Below are positions 1 through 10,970 of a DNA stretch of 64,000 nucleotides, one piece after another. The DNA is taken from positions 1-64,000 of the forward strand of contig JAPLGM010000006.1 of assembly GCA_026390165.1 (NCBI GenBank), in the 5' to 3' direction. This DNA is from Campylobacterales bacterium (GTDB lineage: Bacteria > Campylobacterota > Campylobacteria > Campylobacterales > Sulfurimonadaceae). Position 1 is the stretch's first letter. Every line of letters starts with the position of its first letter. Position numbers and translations under genes: made by a program. The notes beneath the pieces were generated by a model that saw only the letters and a program-made list of their open reading frames with translations, had not been told where the DNA came from and made no database searches.

Positions 1-195
1 ACGTCGCATCATATAGAGACGTTTTAACATCTTCTTGCGAGCGCTGATTTTGAACTGTTTGCGTTTTTCCGTTTCCGTTATATGGTTACGGCGCGCACGA
101 GCTTCAGTAACAACAAGATTACGATCTGTTTGTTTCTTGAAACGTCGGTAAGCAGCGTCAAAGTTATCATCTTGGCGTAAGATAATTCCAGGCAT
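1..195 (-). CDS. rpsU: 30S ribosomal protein S21 (3' end outside window)
   Basis: Small basic protein of the 30S subunit. The reverse strand from the ATG at 193-195 reads 65 residues without a stop and contains the S21 hallmark [11 protein letters not shown] followed by an Arg/Lys-rich helix ([11 protein letters not shown]). Family members are about 70 residues, so only the last few codons and the stop are missing. It is divergent from dnaG. In E. coli rpsU and dnaG lie in the same operon and on the same strand, so adjacency is kept here but orientation is not. Identification is firm. Confidence 0.95.
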   Translation of the reverse strand, partial: MPGIILRQDDNFDAAYRRFKKQTDRNLVVTEARARRNHITETEKRKQFKISARKKMLKRLYMMRR

Positions 196-234
196 TCACA
201 TCACCCACTTTCTATTTAAAATTTTCGAATGGGA

Positions 235-243
235 ATCATACCA
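235..243 (-). promoter_or_regulatory. rpsU: extended -10 promoter for rpsU
   Basis: On the minus strand the sequence TGG-TATGAT forms an extended -10 (TGN-TATAAT-like) about 40 bases before the rpsU ATG. No good -35 is visible, as is common for sigma70 promoters of Campylobacterota. The position fits a short 5' leader. Confidence 0.45.
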
Positions 244-275
244 TAATTTTAGAGGGTTTAAGCTAAAATACAGCC

Positions 276-1916
276 ATGATAACCGCCGATTCCATTGAAG
301 CCCTCAAAGCCCGTCTTGATATTGTTGATGTCGTAGGTTCCTACGTCGAGCTCAAACGCTCAGGGGCAAATTTTAAAGCCCCCTGCCCCTTTCACGATGA
401 AAAATCGGCCAGTTTTATGGTCAATGCTCAACGTCAGCGCTACCACTGTTTTGGATGTGGAGTGGATGGGGATGCCATTAAATTTACGATGGAGTATGAG
501 AAGCTCAATTACCCTGAAGCGATCGAAAAATTGGCATCTTCCGTCAATTTCACCCTTCACTACACCGATAATAACGAACGCAAGGAGCGCTCAAATCTCT
601 TAGAGACGTTAAGCGGATGGTACCAAAAACTTTTAGGGGACAATGGCATTGCAAAAAGCTATCTCACCGAACGTGGAATATTTGCTTCGAGTATCGAAAA
701 ATTTTCCATCGGCTATGCCCCCTCTTCTTCTCAAACGCTCCGTTTTCTGGAACAACACCGTTTTGCTCCTCAAGAATCGATTGAACAAGGGGCAATTGGA
801 CGAGGGGAGGAGGGGAATCTGTTTGCCCGTTTTATCGAGCGTATCACCTTTCCGATCTACTCACCCAGCGGAGCGATTGTTGGTTTCGGAGGGCGTACGA
901 TCACGGGACACCAAGCGAAGTACGTCAACTCTTCTCAAAATGCCCTTTTTAATAAATCACGTCTTTTATACGCCTACCATCTTGCCCGCGAAGCAATTTA
1001 CAAAGGGCGTGAGATTATCGTTACCGAAGGGTATCTTGATGTCATTATGCTCCATCAAGCGGGATTTACCCACGCCGTGGCAACCTTGGGGACAGCACTC
1101 ACAACCGAACATCTCCCACTATTACGCAAGGGAGAGCCCAAAGTTCTCGTCGCCTACGATGGGGACAAAGCGGGACGGACAGCAGGACTTAAAGCCGCGA
1201 AGCTTCTAAGTACAGGAGGGTTTGACGGGGGAGTTGTCCTTTTCGGGGAGGGGCTTGATCCTGCCGATATGGTCAAAAATGGACAAATCGAACACCTGAA
1301 TACTCTCTTACACCATCCGATTCCATTTATCGAATTTGTTATCACCGAAATTATCAGTAGCTACAATCTTAGTGATCCAAGGGCGAAAGAGACGGCTCTC
1401 AATGAGATCACAGGGTATCTCAAAACCCTCTCTCCTCTCATGCAAGAAGAATACCGAGGCTTTGTCGCCTCACGATTGGGAATTTCAACAGCACTGGTAA
1501 GACTCTCCTCCCCATCAACGGTAGCTCACCAACCTATTGTTTTTTCTCATCACGATATTTGGGAACTCAGCCTTATTAAAACGATTTTGGAGCGTCCCCA
1601 TATCACTGATTCCCTTCTTGATTTTATTGACCCTTCTGTGTTGCAATACCATGGGAGTGAACTTGCAGCTGCAATCAGTGGAGACGATGATCCAAGATTG
1701 AGTGCCCTTTTAATGGATGACCGAATTCGAATTTTTGAGGGGGATGAGGGGATCCGCGCGGAACTTATCACTTTCTTAACCCACTATTACAACCGAGAAC
1801 TTAAAAAAATAGCGAGTCAAGGTTCGGTATCATTCGATGAAAAATCATACGCTATCCGTCAAATTCGCGATAAAATTGGACGATTAAAACGGGGTGAACT
1901 TGTACCGCTTACTTAG
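276..1916 (+). CDS. dnaG: DNA primase DnaG
   Basis: Synthesises RNA primers at the replication fork with the DnaB helicase. The 546-residue protein starts with a CHC2 zinc-ribbon (C37, H40, C58, C61), followed by the RNA-polymerase core. The TOPRIM motifs are visible as TEGYLD (E251) and AYDGDKAG (D295, D297). The C-terminal helicase-binding part is short and diverged. No clear Shine-Dalgarno precedes the ATG. An AGAGGG lies about 19 bases upstream, and a TAAAAT at 264-269 sits so close that a leaderless message starting near the ATG is possible. It is followed 12 bases later by the PP-loop gene. Confidence 0.97.
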   Translation: MITADSIEALKARLDIVDVVGSYVELKRSGANFKAPCPFHDEKSASFMVNAQRQRYHCFGCGVDGDAIKFTMEYEKLNYPEAIEKLASSVNFTLHYTDNNERKERSNLLETLSGWYQKLLGDNGIAKSYLTERGIFASSIEKFSIGYAPSSSQTLRFLEQHRFAPQESIEQGAIGRGEEGNLFARFIERITFPIYSPSGAIVGFGGRTITGHQAKYVNSSQNALFNKSRLLYAYHLAREAIYKGREIIVTEGYLDVIMLHQAGFTHAVATLGTALTTEHLPLLRKGEPKVLVAYDGDKAGRTAGLKAAKLLSTGGFDGGVVLFGEGLDPADMVKNGQIEHLNTLLHHPIPFIEFVITEIISSYNLSDPRAKETALNEITGYLKTLSPLMQEEYRGFVASRLGISTALVRLSSPSTVAHQPIVFSHHDIWELSLIKTILERPHITDSLLDFIDPSVLQYHGSELAAAISGDDDPRLSALLMDDRIRIFEGDEGIRAELITFLTHYYNRELKKIASQGSVSFDEKSYAIRQIRDKIGRLKRGELVPLT

Positions 1917-1928
1917 AAAAGGAAATTT

Positions 1929-2903
1929 ATGAAAGCCATCGCGCTATTTAGTGGAGGTCTTGACTCGACCCTTGCCATGAAACTAATCATTGACCAAGGA
2001 ATCGACGTTATTGCCTGCAATATTAATACAGGGTTCGGTTCCACGAAAGACCGTCTCACCCACATGAAACATATGTGTAATCAAGTGGGAGCAGAGTTTC
2101 GCAGTATTGATATTCAAGATGAATACCTTGAAGAGGTACTTTTTACCCCTAAGTACGGTTATGGTAAAAACTTCAACCCTTGCATCGACTGCCACGGTAA
2201 AATGTTTGAAGTAGCGAAGCGGGTTATGGAAGAGTGGGGAGCAAGCTTTCTCATTAGCGGTGAAGTTCTCGGGCAGCGTCCAATGAGCCAAAACAGTGAG
2301 TCGCTCCAAAAAGTGCTTGATCTCAGTAATTGCGAGGGGTTATTGTTACGTCCTTTGAGTGCACAAGCTTTAGCAGAGACGATTCCTGAGATACAAGGGT
2401 GGGTAGATCGCAGCAAACTTGAAAATATTATTGGGCGTAACCGTGACCGTCAGATGGAATTAGTAAAAGAGTTTGGAATTAAAGATTATGAAGGTCCAGG
2501 TGGCGGATGTCTCCTTACCGATGAACATTTTTCCCGAAAAATTCGCGATTTTATCGCCCATGATGAGAATTTTCTCAAAGCCGATATTCCAACCCTCAAA
2601 TACGGTCGCCAACTCCGACTTCCTGAGGGGGCGAAGCTTATTATCGGACGAAATGAAGAGGAAAACAGGATACTTGAAGCCATTGAGAATGAAAAATATA
2701 TCCATATTTCTACCGAACTCTTTGGTCCCCATTCATTGATCTCAGCAAATGCAAGTGACGCAGACAAACTATTAGCTGCTAAGGTTGTTTTGGCATACTG
2801 TAAGCCTAATTTTAGCGGAGAGCAAAATCTCGACTTTGGAGTCGATAAAATCACCACCGTTTGTGATCTCACCCGTAGCGATGCAGTGAAGTATTTTATT
2901 TAA
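1929..2903 (+). CDS. ThiI/MnmA-like PP-loop ATP-pyrophosphatase (probable tRNA thiolation-type enzyme)
   Basis: 324-residue protein starting MKAIALFSGGLDST. The SGGLDST motif is the ATP-pyrophosphatase P-loop found in tRNA-sulfurtransferases, asparagine synthetases and QueC. A Cys pair (PCIDCHGKM, around residues 81-89) follows in the position where ThiI/MnmA-like enzymes of this clade carry cysteines. GPGGGCLL around residue 193 begins a C-terminal domain that I link only tentatively to NFACT/DUF814-type RNA-binding modules. By family the likely reaction is ATP-dependent adenylation and sulfur transfer on tRNA, but the exact substrate cannot be read from the sequence. AAGGA precedes the ATG. 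It is closely linked to dnaG, probably co-transcribed. Confidence 0.75.
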   Translation: MKAIALFSGGLDSTLAMKLIIDQGIDVIACNINTGFGSTKDRLTHMKHMCNQVGAEFRSIDIQDEYLEEVLFTPKYGYGKNFNPCIDCHGKMFEVAKRVMEEWGASFLISGEVLGQRPMSQNSESLQKVLDLSNCEGLLLRPLSAQALAETIPEIQGWVDRSKLENIIGRNRDRQMELVKEFGIKDYEGPGGGCLLTDEHFSRKIRDFIAHDENFLKADIPTLKYGRQLRLPEGAKLIIGRNEEENRILEAIENEKYIHISTELFGPHSLISANASDADKLLAAKVVLAYCKPNFSGEQNLDFGVDKITTVCDLTRSDAVKYFI

Positions 2904-2908
2904 TAATG

Positions 2909-2917
2909 TGTTATACT
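2909..2917 (+). promoter_or_regulatory. extended -10 promoter before the 2949 gene
   Basis: TGT-TATACT matches an extended -10 element and lies 31 bases before the ATG at 2949. It would separate the next small gene from the dnaG unit. No -35 is recognisable. Confidence 0.4.
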
Positions 2918-2948
2918 GCTTTAAAATCATTAAAGAGGGGGAGTGAAG

Positions 2949-3374
2949 ATGGCAGGTGTAGCCTTTTCATTTGATAATTTTAAGCCGTTGGTTGATCTTA
3001 ATATTGGTATTGCAAAACGGCTGGATGAAAATCGTTCGGAAAGTTTTACGTTACTTTTTTGCGACTTTTCGGGGATTGACATAAGTTTGATTAATACCAA
3101 TCTTCCCACTTTGCTTCGAACATCGGATTCGATTGTCCATTGTGAGGAGTATTATTTTTTCGTTATGCCCTATACCGATCGATATGGGTGTGCAATCGTC
3201 AAACGAATGATAGAAAATATTTTTACAGCACCTATCCCCACTGCGACCGTTTGCTACCCTGTAAATGGTGAAAATACGACTGAACTCTTCGATTCTCTTC
3301 ATCTCGAAACGAAAAAAATTCACGGAATAAATTTAGAGTGTCTCTACAAAGCTCTTGAGAAAGAAATTTTCTAA
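2949..3374 (+). CDS. small GGDEF-like protein, catalytically degenerate
   Basis: 141-residue cytoplasmic protein of unknown function. The ATG at 2949 is preferred over the in-frame GTG at 2943 because AGAGGGGG lies about 8 bases upstream of it. The middle (LLRTSDSIVHCEEYYFFVMP) follows the pattern of a GGDEF domain around its active-site turn (LR.SD.V.R.GGDEF.ilLP), but HCEEYYF replaces GGDEF, so no cyclase activity is expected. It might be a divergent nucleotide-sensing or protein-interaction domain. It is convergent with the SPOR-like gene, with a 6-base gap. Confidence 0.5.
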   Translation: MAGVAFSFDNFKPLVDLNIGIAKRLDENRSESFTLLFCDFSGIDISLINTNLPTLLRTSDSIVHCEEYYFFVMPYTDRYGCAIVKRMIENIFTAPIPTATVCYPVNGENTTELFDSLHLETKKIHGINLECLYKALEKEIF

Positions 3375-3380
3375 CAAATC

Positions 3381-3908
3381 CTATTGCCGCAATACAACAG
3401 GTTCAAACCGATAGTACGGTGATGTTTTATAAAAATCAATTGCATTAGACAACTCATTTTTATAATTTTCTCGCTTACACGCTTTTGCATCTATAAGTAG
3501 AGTGGATGCAGGTAGTGGCTCTACCGGTTTTTCAACTGCAATAGGTGTCACAACAACAACCCTCTGAGGTTGTTCAGCAGGTGAAGAACCATGTCTGGAA
3601 ACAACCGTCTTATCACTAGTATGATTACGATTTACGGGACGAATAAATGCCTCTTTATTAACTAACATACGGGCTTTTTTAAGAGCGACTTCCGCACTTT
3701 TTTCATCATTATATTTACCTAATGTGACAATATACCGTCCCCCTTCAATATTTTTATGAATTTCCAAATTTGTTTTTTTTAACTTCATATCAAACTCATC
3801 CGTGACCGATTTTTCATATACAGCACTAATCACTTGCACCGTAACCTCTTCCGAAGCATGCACAAGGCTTAATGCCCCTATCATCATCAAAAACATCCAT
3901 TTTTTCAT
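3381..3908 (-). CDS. secreted SPOR-like domain protein
   Basis: 175 residues with a clean Sec signal peptide (MKKWMFLMMIGALSLVHA, cleavage after about residue 18). Residues 22-90 resemble a SPOR repeat fold: an initial beta strand VTVQVISAVYE, a second half GGRYIVTLGKYNDEKSAEVALKKAR, and ending in AFIRPV. SPOR domains bind denuded peptidoglycan. The C-terminal 80 residues are Pro/Val-rich and end in YYRFEPVVLRQ, unlike anything I recognise. The protein is probably periplasmic. It is divergent from the tRNA gene. Confidence 0.6.
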   Translation of the reverse strand: MKKWMFLMMIGALSLVHASEEVTVQVISAVYEKSVTDEFDMKLKKTNLEIHKNIEGGRYIVTLGKYNDEKSAEVALKKARMLVNKEAFIRPVNRNHTSDKTVVSRHGSSPAEQPQRVVVVTPIAVEKPVEPLPASTLLIDAKACKRENYKNELSNAIDFYKTSPYYRFEPVVLRQ

Positions 3909-4041
3909 TTTAACTACACCTTTTATTTATCATTACTGACACCATATCGACATTGCCCCTAAAAAACTTTAAATTTGTATCCAAACAAAAATTAAGTACA
4001 GAAAGGGCATAATTTCAGTTCCCACCCAAAAACACTCTTTT

Positions 4042-4117
4042 GGGCCCTTAGCTCAGCTGGGAGAGCGCGTCGCTGGCAGCGACGAGGTCAGCGGTTCGAT
4101 CCCGCTAGGGTCCACCA
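4042..4117 (+). tRNA. tRNA-Ala (anticodon GGC)
   Basis: A complete 76-base cloverleaf. The acceptor GGGCCCU pairs with AGGGUCC (one G-U pair). The 5-bp anticodon stem CGUCG/CGACG encloses the loop CUGGCAG with anticodon GGC at 4075-4077. The T-arm contains GGTTCGATCCC, and CCA is encoded at 4115-4117. A CATAAT at 4008-4013 is a plausible -10. Confidence 0.97.
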
Positions 4118-4229
4118 ACCTACAATATAACTAACCTCCTAATGATAATCTTTGAGGGGTGGACATTCCAACCTTTAACACTTTCTATCCTCTCACATCA
4201 TCCAAAAAAAAGCAATACAATCCAAAGCG

Positions 4230-4238
4230 TGTTATAAT
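4230..4238 (+). promoter_or_regulatory. extended -10 promoter of the toxin-antitoxin locus
   Basis: TGT-TATAAT is a near-perfect extended -10 located 28 bases upstream of the antitoxin ATG, which is followed by the ribosome site GAAGGGG. Confidence 0.55.
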
Positions 4239-4266
4239 TTTCGTAATTTATTCGAAGGGGTACATT

Positions 4267-4488
4267 ATGACGATGACGATCACCGTTAATGATAGCATTG
4301 CCGATAAAGTAATGGCGTTTTTAAACTCATTCCCTAAAGAGGCGGTGAAGATTGAGCCGTCAGACCCGTGGTATGCCGATGAGGTTAAACGCCGTGCCGA
4401 TGAATACCGACGTGGAGAGATGAAAACCGTTTCCCTCGATCAAGCATTTTGGGATGAGATGGATGATTATATTGATACGGTTGCGTAA
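4267..4488 (+). CDS. type II antitoxin (RelB/ParD-like, partner of a RelE/ParE toxin)
   Basis: 73-residue acidic protein beginning MTMTITVNDSIADKVMAFL. The start at 4267 follows GAAGGGG at 4255-4261 and removes an implausible upstream extension. The C-terminal half (DEVKRRADEYRRGEMKT, then FWDEMDDYI) has the layout of antitoxins that neutralise RelE/ParE-type toxins, and the toxin remnant lies only 3 bases downstream. The antitoxin is intact while the toxin is broken, so it no longer has an obvious partner here. It may still bind its own promoter or neutralise related toxins elsewhere. Confidence 0.7.
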   Translation: MTMTITVNDSIADKVMAFLNSFPKEAVKIEPSDPWYADEVKRRADEYRRGEMKTVSLDQAFWDEMDDYIDTVA

Positions 4489-4491
4489 AAA

Positions 4492-4732
4492 GTGAAAACC
4501 ATACGTAGCGATCAATTTAAAGAAGAGTTAAAAGCGGTATTAGCATTCATAGCCAAAGACAAACGAACCGCCTCTAAGAAGTTCTCACGTGCGTTACAGG
4601 TTGCTATTGATAGTTTACTCGATCATCCACAAAGGTTATACCATCCCTTATTTAGTTGATGGGAATAATATCGTGATTTTAGGTATCTTCAATCAAAACG
4701 AATGGAAGCTAAAAAAAGGAAACCAAGAATGA
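4492..4732 (+). pseudogene. RelE/ParE-family toxin gene with internal deletion and frameshift
   Basis: From the GTG at 4492 the frame reads a typical toxin N-terminus (SDQFKEELKAVLAFIAKDKR) for 47 residues, then runs into a short out-of-frame tail ending at TGA 4657-4659. The missing C-terminus is found in another frame from 4634 to 4732: GYTIPYLVDGNNIVILGIF, then NQNEWKLKKGNQE and a stop. These two pieces are the expected first and last parts of one family member. About 20 residues that normally lie between them are absent, so the junction near 4631-4634 looks like a deletion of some 55-60 bases that also shifted the frame. Confidence 0.8.
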
Positions 4733-5523
4733 AACAATTCATAATTTCTCTATTGGCAATACTATTTTTAGAAGGATGTATGTCTCAACCTTCTACCACA
4801 TCTCCTAAAAGTTGTATAAATACAGCGCAACTAAATAGTTACAGTTATGAGTATCTATCGCGCGTAGCAAAGCTATTACGCGAAGATAAAAAAAATCTTG
4901 AATCCTTTGAAGGATTTATTAATGTACTAAAAGGGACAGTGGATAGCTATTCCCAAATGATAAAATCAAGTGTTTATATCAGTAATGTTGTCCGTTATTT
5001 ACCGATTCCTTACGCAGGAGAAGTATCTAATACCACCAAACTTATTTCTAAAACTGTTTTGAATTTGGGAGGTGCTGCTGGAGCCCTTAACCGTTATAAA
5101 AAAAGTTCCGATATTTTTTTAGAAAACTTTGATAAACTGAGTCCAACAAATGCTAAAGCATCAGAGATATCCAAAGTAGCAATCTACGCCGATACTAAAT
5201 TATTAGTTGATGCATATGATCTTCAAATGGCATTGAGAGAGATTTCCTCTTCTACGGCTATGATGGCAGCAACCACTCAAAGTATTTCCGACACCCTCGA
5301 TGCAACTAGTGGATATCTTAATCAAGCAAAAAATTGGGCAGGATTATCCCAGCCTGCTGGGGATGATAATACAAAAGTGTTACAAAACCATAATTCAATG
5401 AATACTCGGGTGGGACAACTGAACCAAAAAATTACTTCTTTGGGAAACAGTGCTGAAAACTATCGTCTTAATATTGAAAAAGCTCGTATTTATTCAGAGT
5501 TGGCTCTACAACTTGAAAACTAA
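4729..5523 (+). CDS. putative lipoprotein, alpha-helical, unknown function
   Basis: 264 residues with a start at the ATG 4729, preceded by AAAGGAAA. The upstream in-frame ATG at 4702 lies inside the toxin remnant and is rejected. The N-terminus MKQFIISLLAILFLEGC is a lipoprotein-type signal with a slightly unusual lipobox (LEGC). The rest is predominantly helical and rich in Ser, Asn, Lys and Leu. It has a short hydrophobic stretch around VLNLGGAAGALNRY and no motif I recognise. The start codon overlaps the stop of the toxin remnant (ATGA), so it may once have been coupled to the toxin-antitoxin operon. It converges on queF with a 5-base gap. Confidence 0.6.
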   Translation: MKQFIISLLAILFLEGCMSQPSTTSPKSCINTAQLNSYSYEYLSRVAKLLREDKKNLESFEGFINVLKGTVDSYSQMIKSSVYISNVVRYLPIPYAGEVSNTTKLISKTVLNLGGAAGALNRYKKSSDIFLENFDKLSPTNAKASEISKVAIYADTKLLVDAYDLQMALREISSSTAMMAATTQSISDTLDATSGYLNQAKNWAGLSQPAGDDNTKVLQNHNSMNTRVGQLNQKITSLGNSAENYRLNIEKARIYSELALQLEN

Positions 5524-5528
5524 GTTTT

Positions 5529-5912
5529 TTATTTTTTCATCATTTGGCTGTCAATTTCAATGATGGTGTGAACATTTCCACGAGGATAATAATCTGCAAT
5601 CACTTTTAGGTGCTTAGGAGCGATTTTATTCTCAAAGAGTGAATAGATCTCATTCGCACCGTTTTCGTGCGAAATATGACGGTTTCTGAACGAATTAATA
5701 TAGAGTTTGATAGCTTTGAGTTCTGCCACCCATTTATTCGGCGTATATTCGATAGTAATCGTCGCAAAATCGGGATATCCGCTACGAGGACAAAGACAAG
5801 TAAACTCAGGTAATGTCACTTTGACAACATAATCACGCTCATGGACATTAGGCCAAATTTCAAAATCTTTTTCAACATCGAAATTTTCAACTATTTGTTC
5901 GCCGTATTTCAT
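5529..5912 (-). CDS. queF: NADPH-dependent 7-cyano-7-deazaguanine reductase (preQ0 reductase)
   Basis: Reduces preQ0 to preQ1 in queuosine biosynthesis. At 127 residues this is the short, unimodular QueF type. The active-site segment FTCLCPRSGYPDFATI holds the Cys (C41) that forms a thioimide with the nitrile and the acidic partner D48. The QueF signature ELKAIKLYINSFRNR follows. The ATG overlaps the stop of the upstream GGDEF/EAL gene by 4 bases, so both probably belong to one message with gyrB. Confidence 0.95.
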   Translation of the reverse strand: MKYGEQIVENFDVEKDFEIWPNVHERDYVVKVTLPEFTCLCPRSGYPDFATITIEYTPNKWVAELKAIKLYINSFRNRHISHENGANEIYSLFENKIAPKHLKVIADYYPRGNVHTIIEIDSQMMKK

Positions 5913-7326
5913 TTTAGTACCTCTTTTATATTTTCATTGATAGGGGTAATTTTACCGTGATAATTCCCCTGTCGGTAGTTAATTTTTAACAGTTTCGCAA
6001 TTTTGTCACTTTCACCATCTTCAATCATCCCAATCCATGTCGTAGCACCACATAAATGAGCCGTAATATTAAGTCCCTGAATTATATTTTGATACTTTTC
6101 TTCTTTTATATGACGTGAATACAAAGGATCAAAACGGACAAAATCAACTTGAAACTCTTTGAAATACATCAAGGTAGTATGATTTCCTCCCAAACGATCC
6201 AACCCAATTTTATATCCCACAGCACGATATTGGGCAAGCTGTTCACGAAAACGTTTAATTTGGGGGCAGTACTCTTTTTCATCCAATAATAACACAATTT
6301 TATTTTTAGCCTCAGGATAATGCTGTAAAAGTTCTAATGCATACTGAAAAAATAGACTATTACGCAAGGTTACGGCTGAGAGGGCTATAATATGACAAAC
6401 TACCCCTTGAGAGGCCATTTTAACAACAATTTCTAAAAGATGTTCTTCATATTCTCGAATTTTTCCCATACGATTTAAAAAAGGGATAAATCGGCTTTGA
6501 TGAAGATATTGTCCCCTCTCATCAATCAGCTTGAATGTAACTTCAACGATCGAAGCTAGTTCACAACAAATTATTTGTGTTGCAACAGAATAACGGCGGC
6601 ATTCTAATGCTCTCAATACTGAATATTCAAGTTCAGATGGGATAACGTCGTCATCATAATCATCTTCAATTTTTTTATCTTTTTGGGCATATTGAAGTTC
6701 ATAGAGTCGCGTTATTACCTCTTCTTGTTGTTTAAAAAATTTATTATCTAATACAACCGCTGAAAATGTGACTTCAATCTCATTAATACTATTTTCTTGA
6801 TATTTTGCACAAAAAAGTTCTAGTATTGAACTATAATTTTCTTTTTCCCCCAATAACAAAAGTATAAAGCTACCCCCTTTATACTTACAAATAGGGAGTT
6901 TTTTTATCTCTTTAAGGGCAAAAAAATCATTAATTTGAACAACAGCCTCTTTCAAAATAAGATCACCGTTTTTCATCCCATAACGCTCATTAATAAGGGC
7001 AAGATTATCAATAGTGATCATCACAAAGGTACACGTTTGCGTTTTACTCCAACGAGCATAGAGTTTAAAAAAATATTCTGGGGTAAACGTATGCGTAACC
7101 GAATCAGTTATATGTTCATAACTGCTTTGATTGATCAAAAAGAAAAGAAAATAAATGGCCATTGCTAACAAAATCAAAGAAAGTATTATTAAGGATGAAA
7201 GGGTTGTATGAAGCTGTGAAAAAAGGGTAAAAAGGCTTACAGCACTGAGTAAAAAGATGGGCAATCCCATCCGAAGCGCTAATATAAAGTGATGAGAACG
7301 CTCCTTCTCTTCTGTATAAAAAGACA

Positions 7327-7327
<1 letters not shown>
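5909..7327 (-). CDS. membrane protein with degenerate GGDEF and EAL domains
   Basis: 472 residues. Two membrane helices (about residues 17-65) are followed by a GGDEF-like domain. There the active-site turn reads YKGGSF instead of GGDEF, and the N-terminal half keeps the DN.ALINERYG...GD.IL pattern. The C-terminal half has EAL architecture, but the EAL motif is gone and the later acidic motif reads LDRLGGNHTTL where DDFGTG is expected. Neither c-di-GMP synthesis nor hydrolysis is likely, so a signal-binding or scaffolding role is inferred. The start is a GTG overlapping the gyrB stop (TAGTG), which implies translational coupling. This start is the only one that fits the gene order. Confidence 0.75.
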
Positions 7328-9699
<2,372 letters not shown>

Positions 9700-9713
9700 C
9701 TAAAAGGGAGGTT

Positions 9714-10781
9714 TTAAATAACTATGGGCATTACAATGGTTTTAAAATTTTCGCTTTTAAGGACAAAGGGTTGATTGGATTCATTGGCTTCGAGGGTAAA
9801 ATCATTCGTATTGATTTGTCCTAAAAAATCTAAAATATAACGACTATTAATAGCTAAAAGAAAAGGGGACTCAAATCCATTATCAATTTCTAATATTGTT
9901 TTTGCCTCAATATTATCATCACTTAAACTTTCAAATAAAATTGAATCTTTCATGAAAGTTAATTTTATATCATTTGATATAGTTGTAATTTGTTTAATTG
10001 CACTGATAAAGGATGCTTTATGCAATGTAATAGACCGAGAAGCTTCTTTTGGAATAATTCTGTTGTAATCAGGAAATTTCCCATTGATAAGTTTCGTGAA
10101 GAAAAGTGCATTTTCCGATTTAATTATGAGATGGGTATTGTCATAATAAATTTCAATGTTATCTGGAAATAATTTTTGAATTTCAATAATTGCTTTTTTA
10201 GGGACAATAATAGAGAGTTCATGATCATTTTGATTTTCTATATGAACTAAGGCTAGACGACGTGTATCGGTAGAGACAAAATTAATTTGATTTGTTTTAA
10301 TATCAATGAGAGCCCCATTGAGTTCAAATTTTGGGTTATTGGTATCCGCAGCTGGCGTGATTTTTTTGAGAGATTCAATAAGTATTTGGGAGTTAATTGC
10401 AATATTAGGTTTCTCTTCGATAGAGGGGAAAGAGGGAAACTCACTGCTTCTATAGGTAGGTAATTTAAAATTAGATTGTTTTTGATGAATATGAAGATTA
10501 TCGTTAATAAGTTCTAATTCCAATTCTTCATCTTTTAAAATGCGAATAATATCAAGTAATTTTTTACCATTAGCCGTTACGGAACCTGCTTCAATAGCTG
10601 TATGAGCATGAGTTTGTAAGGTAAGTCCTATTTCATAATCAGTAGCTTTTGTACTTAAAATTTTACCATCAGTGGTTAGAAGGATATGGGAGGTTATTTG
10701 TGAGGTATCTTTTTTTTCTAAAAAAGGTTGTAAATGGAGCAACATATTTTCTAAAACGGACTTATCAATAGTTATTTTCAT
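9714..10781 (-). CDS. dnaN: DNA polymerase III beta sliding clamp
   Basis: 355-residue processivity clamp. It encircles DNA as a dimer and tethers the replicative polymerase. The N-terminus MKITIDKSVLENMLLHLQPFL, the middle segment STDTRRLAL and the C-terminal VMPIVI are typical of the Campylobacterota beta clamp. It is AT-rich compared with the rest of the window, as is the whole origin block. It lies downstream of dnaA in the same direction with a 189-base gap holding DnaA-box-like sites, and 71 bases before gyrB. Confidence 0.97.
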   Translation of the reverse strand: MKITIDKSVLENMLLHLQPFLEKKDTSQITSHILLTTDGKILSTKATDYEIGLTLQTHAHTAIEAGSVTANGKKLLDIIRILKDEELELELINDNLHIHQKQSNFKLPTYRSSEFPSFPSIEEKPNIAINSQILIESLKKITPAADTNNPKFELNGALIDIKTNQINFVSTDTRRLALVHIENQNDHELSIIVPKKAIIEIQKLFPDNIEIYYDNTHLIIKSENALFFTKLINGKFPDYNRIIPKEASRSITLHKASFISAIKQITTISNDIKLTFMKDSILFESLSDDNIEAKTILEIDNGFESPFLLAINSRYILDFLGQINTNDFTLEANESNQPFVLKSENFKTIVMPIVI

Positions 10782-10970
10782 AACGTATCTCCTTATTATT
10801 TATAAAGTAGTAATAGCTAGTAGTAGTAGTAAGGGGGTGTGAATGTGTGAATAACTTCATTCAACCCTTTGTCTTAGGGGTGAATAGATGTGATCAAAAG
10901 GAAAGTTTTCATTCACACCTATTCACATCTTGAATTATAGCTTTTTTAAAAACCCTTTACAAATCGAATT
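10782..10970. other. origin module between dnaN and dnaA, DnaA-box cluster
   Basis: Contains several DnaA-box-like 9-mers with core TTCACA: TGTGAATGT at 10838, TGTGAATAA at 10846-10854 (perfect reverse complement of TTATTCACA), TTCATTCACA at 10908-10917 and TATTCACA at 10920-10927. A partial site TTCATTCAA lies at 10856. The two strongest pairs are in opposite orientations. In Helicobacter and relatives the origin is split into modules on both sides of dnaA with similar boxes. The identification as part of oriC is inference from box density and location. Confidence 0.65.

Noticed and set aside
4042-5523. Genomic island anchored at tRNA-Ala
   Set aside because: No integrase and no repeat of the tRNA 3' end is seen downstream; the toxin-antitoxin remnant alone is not enough.
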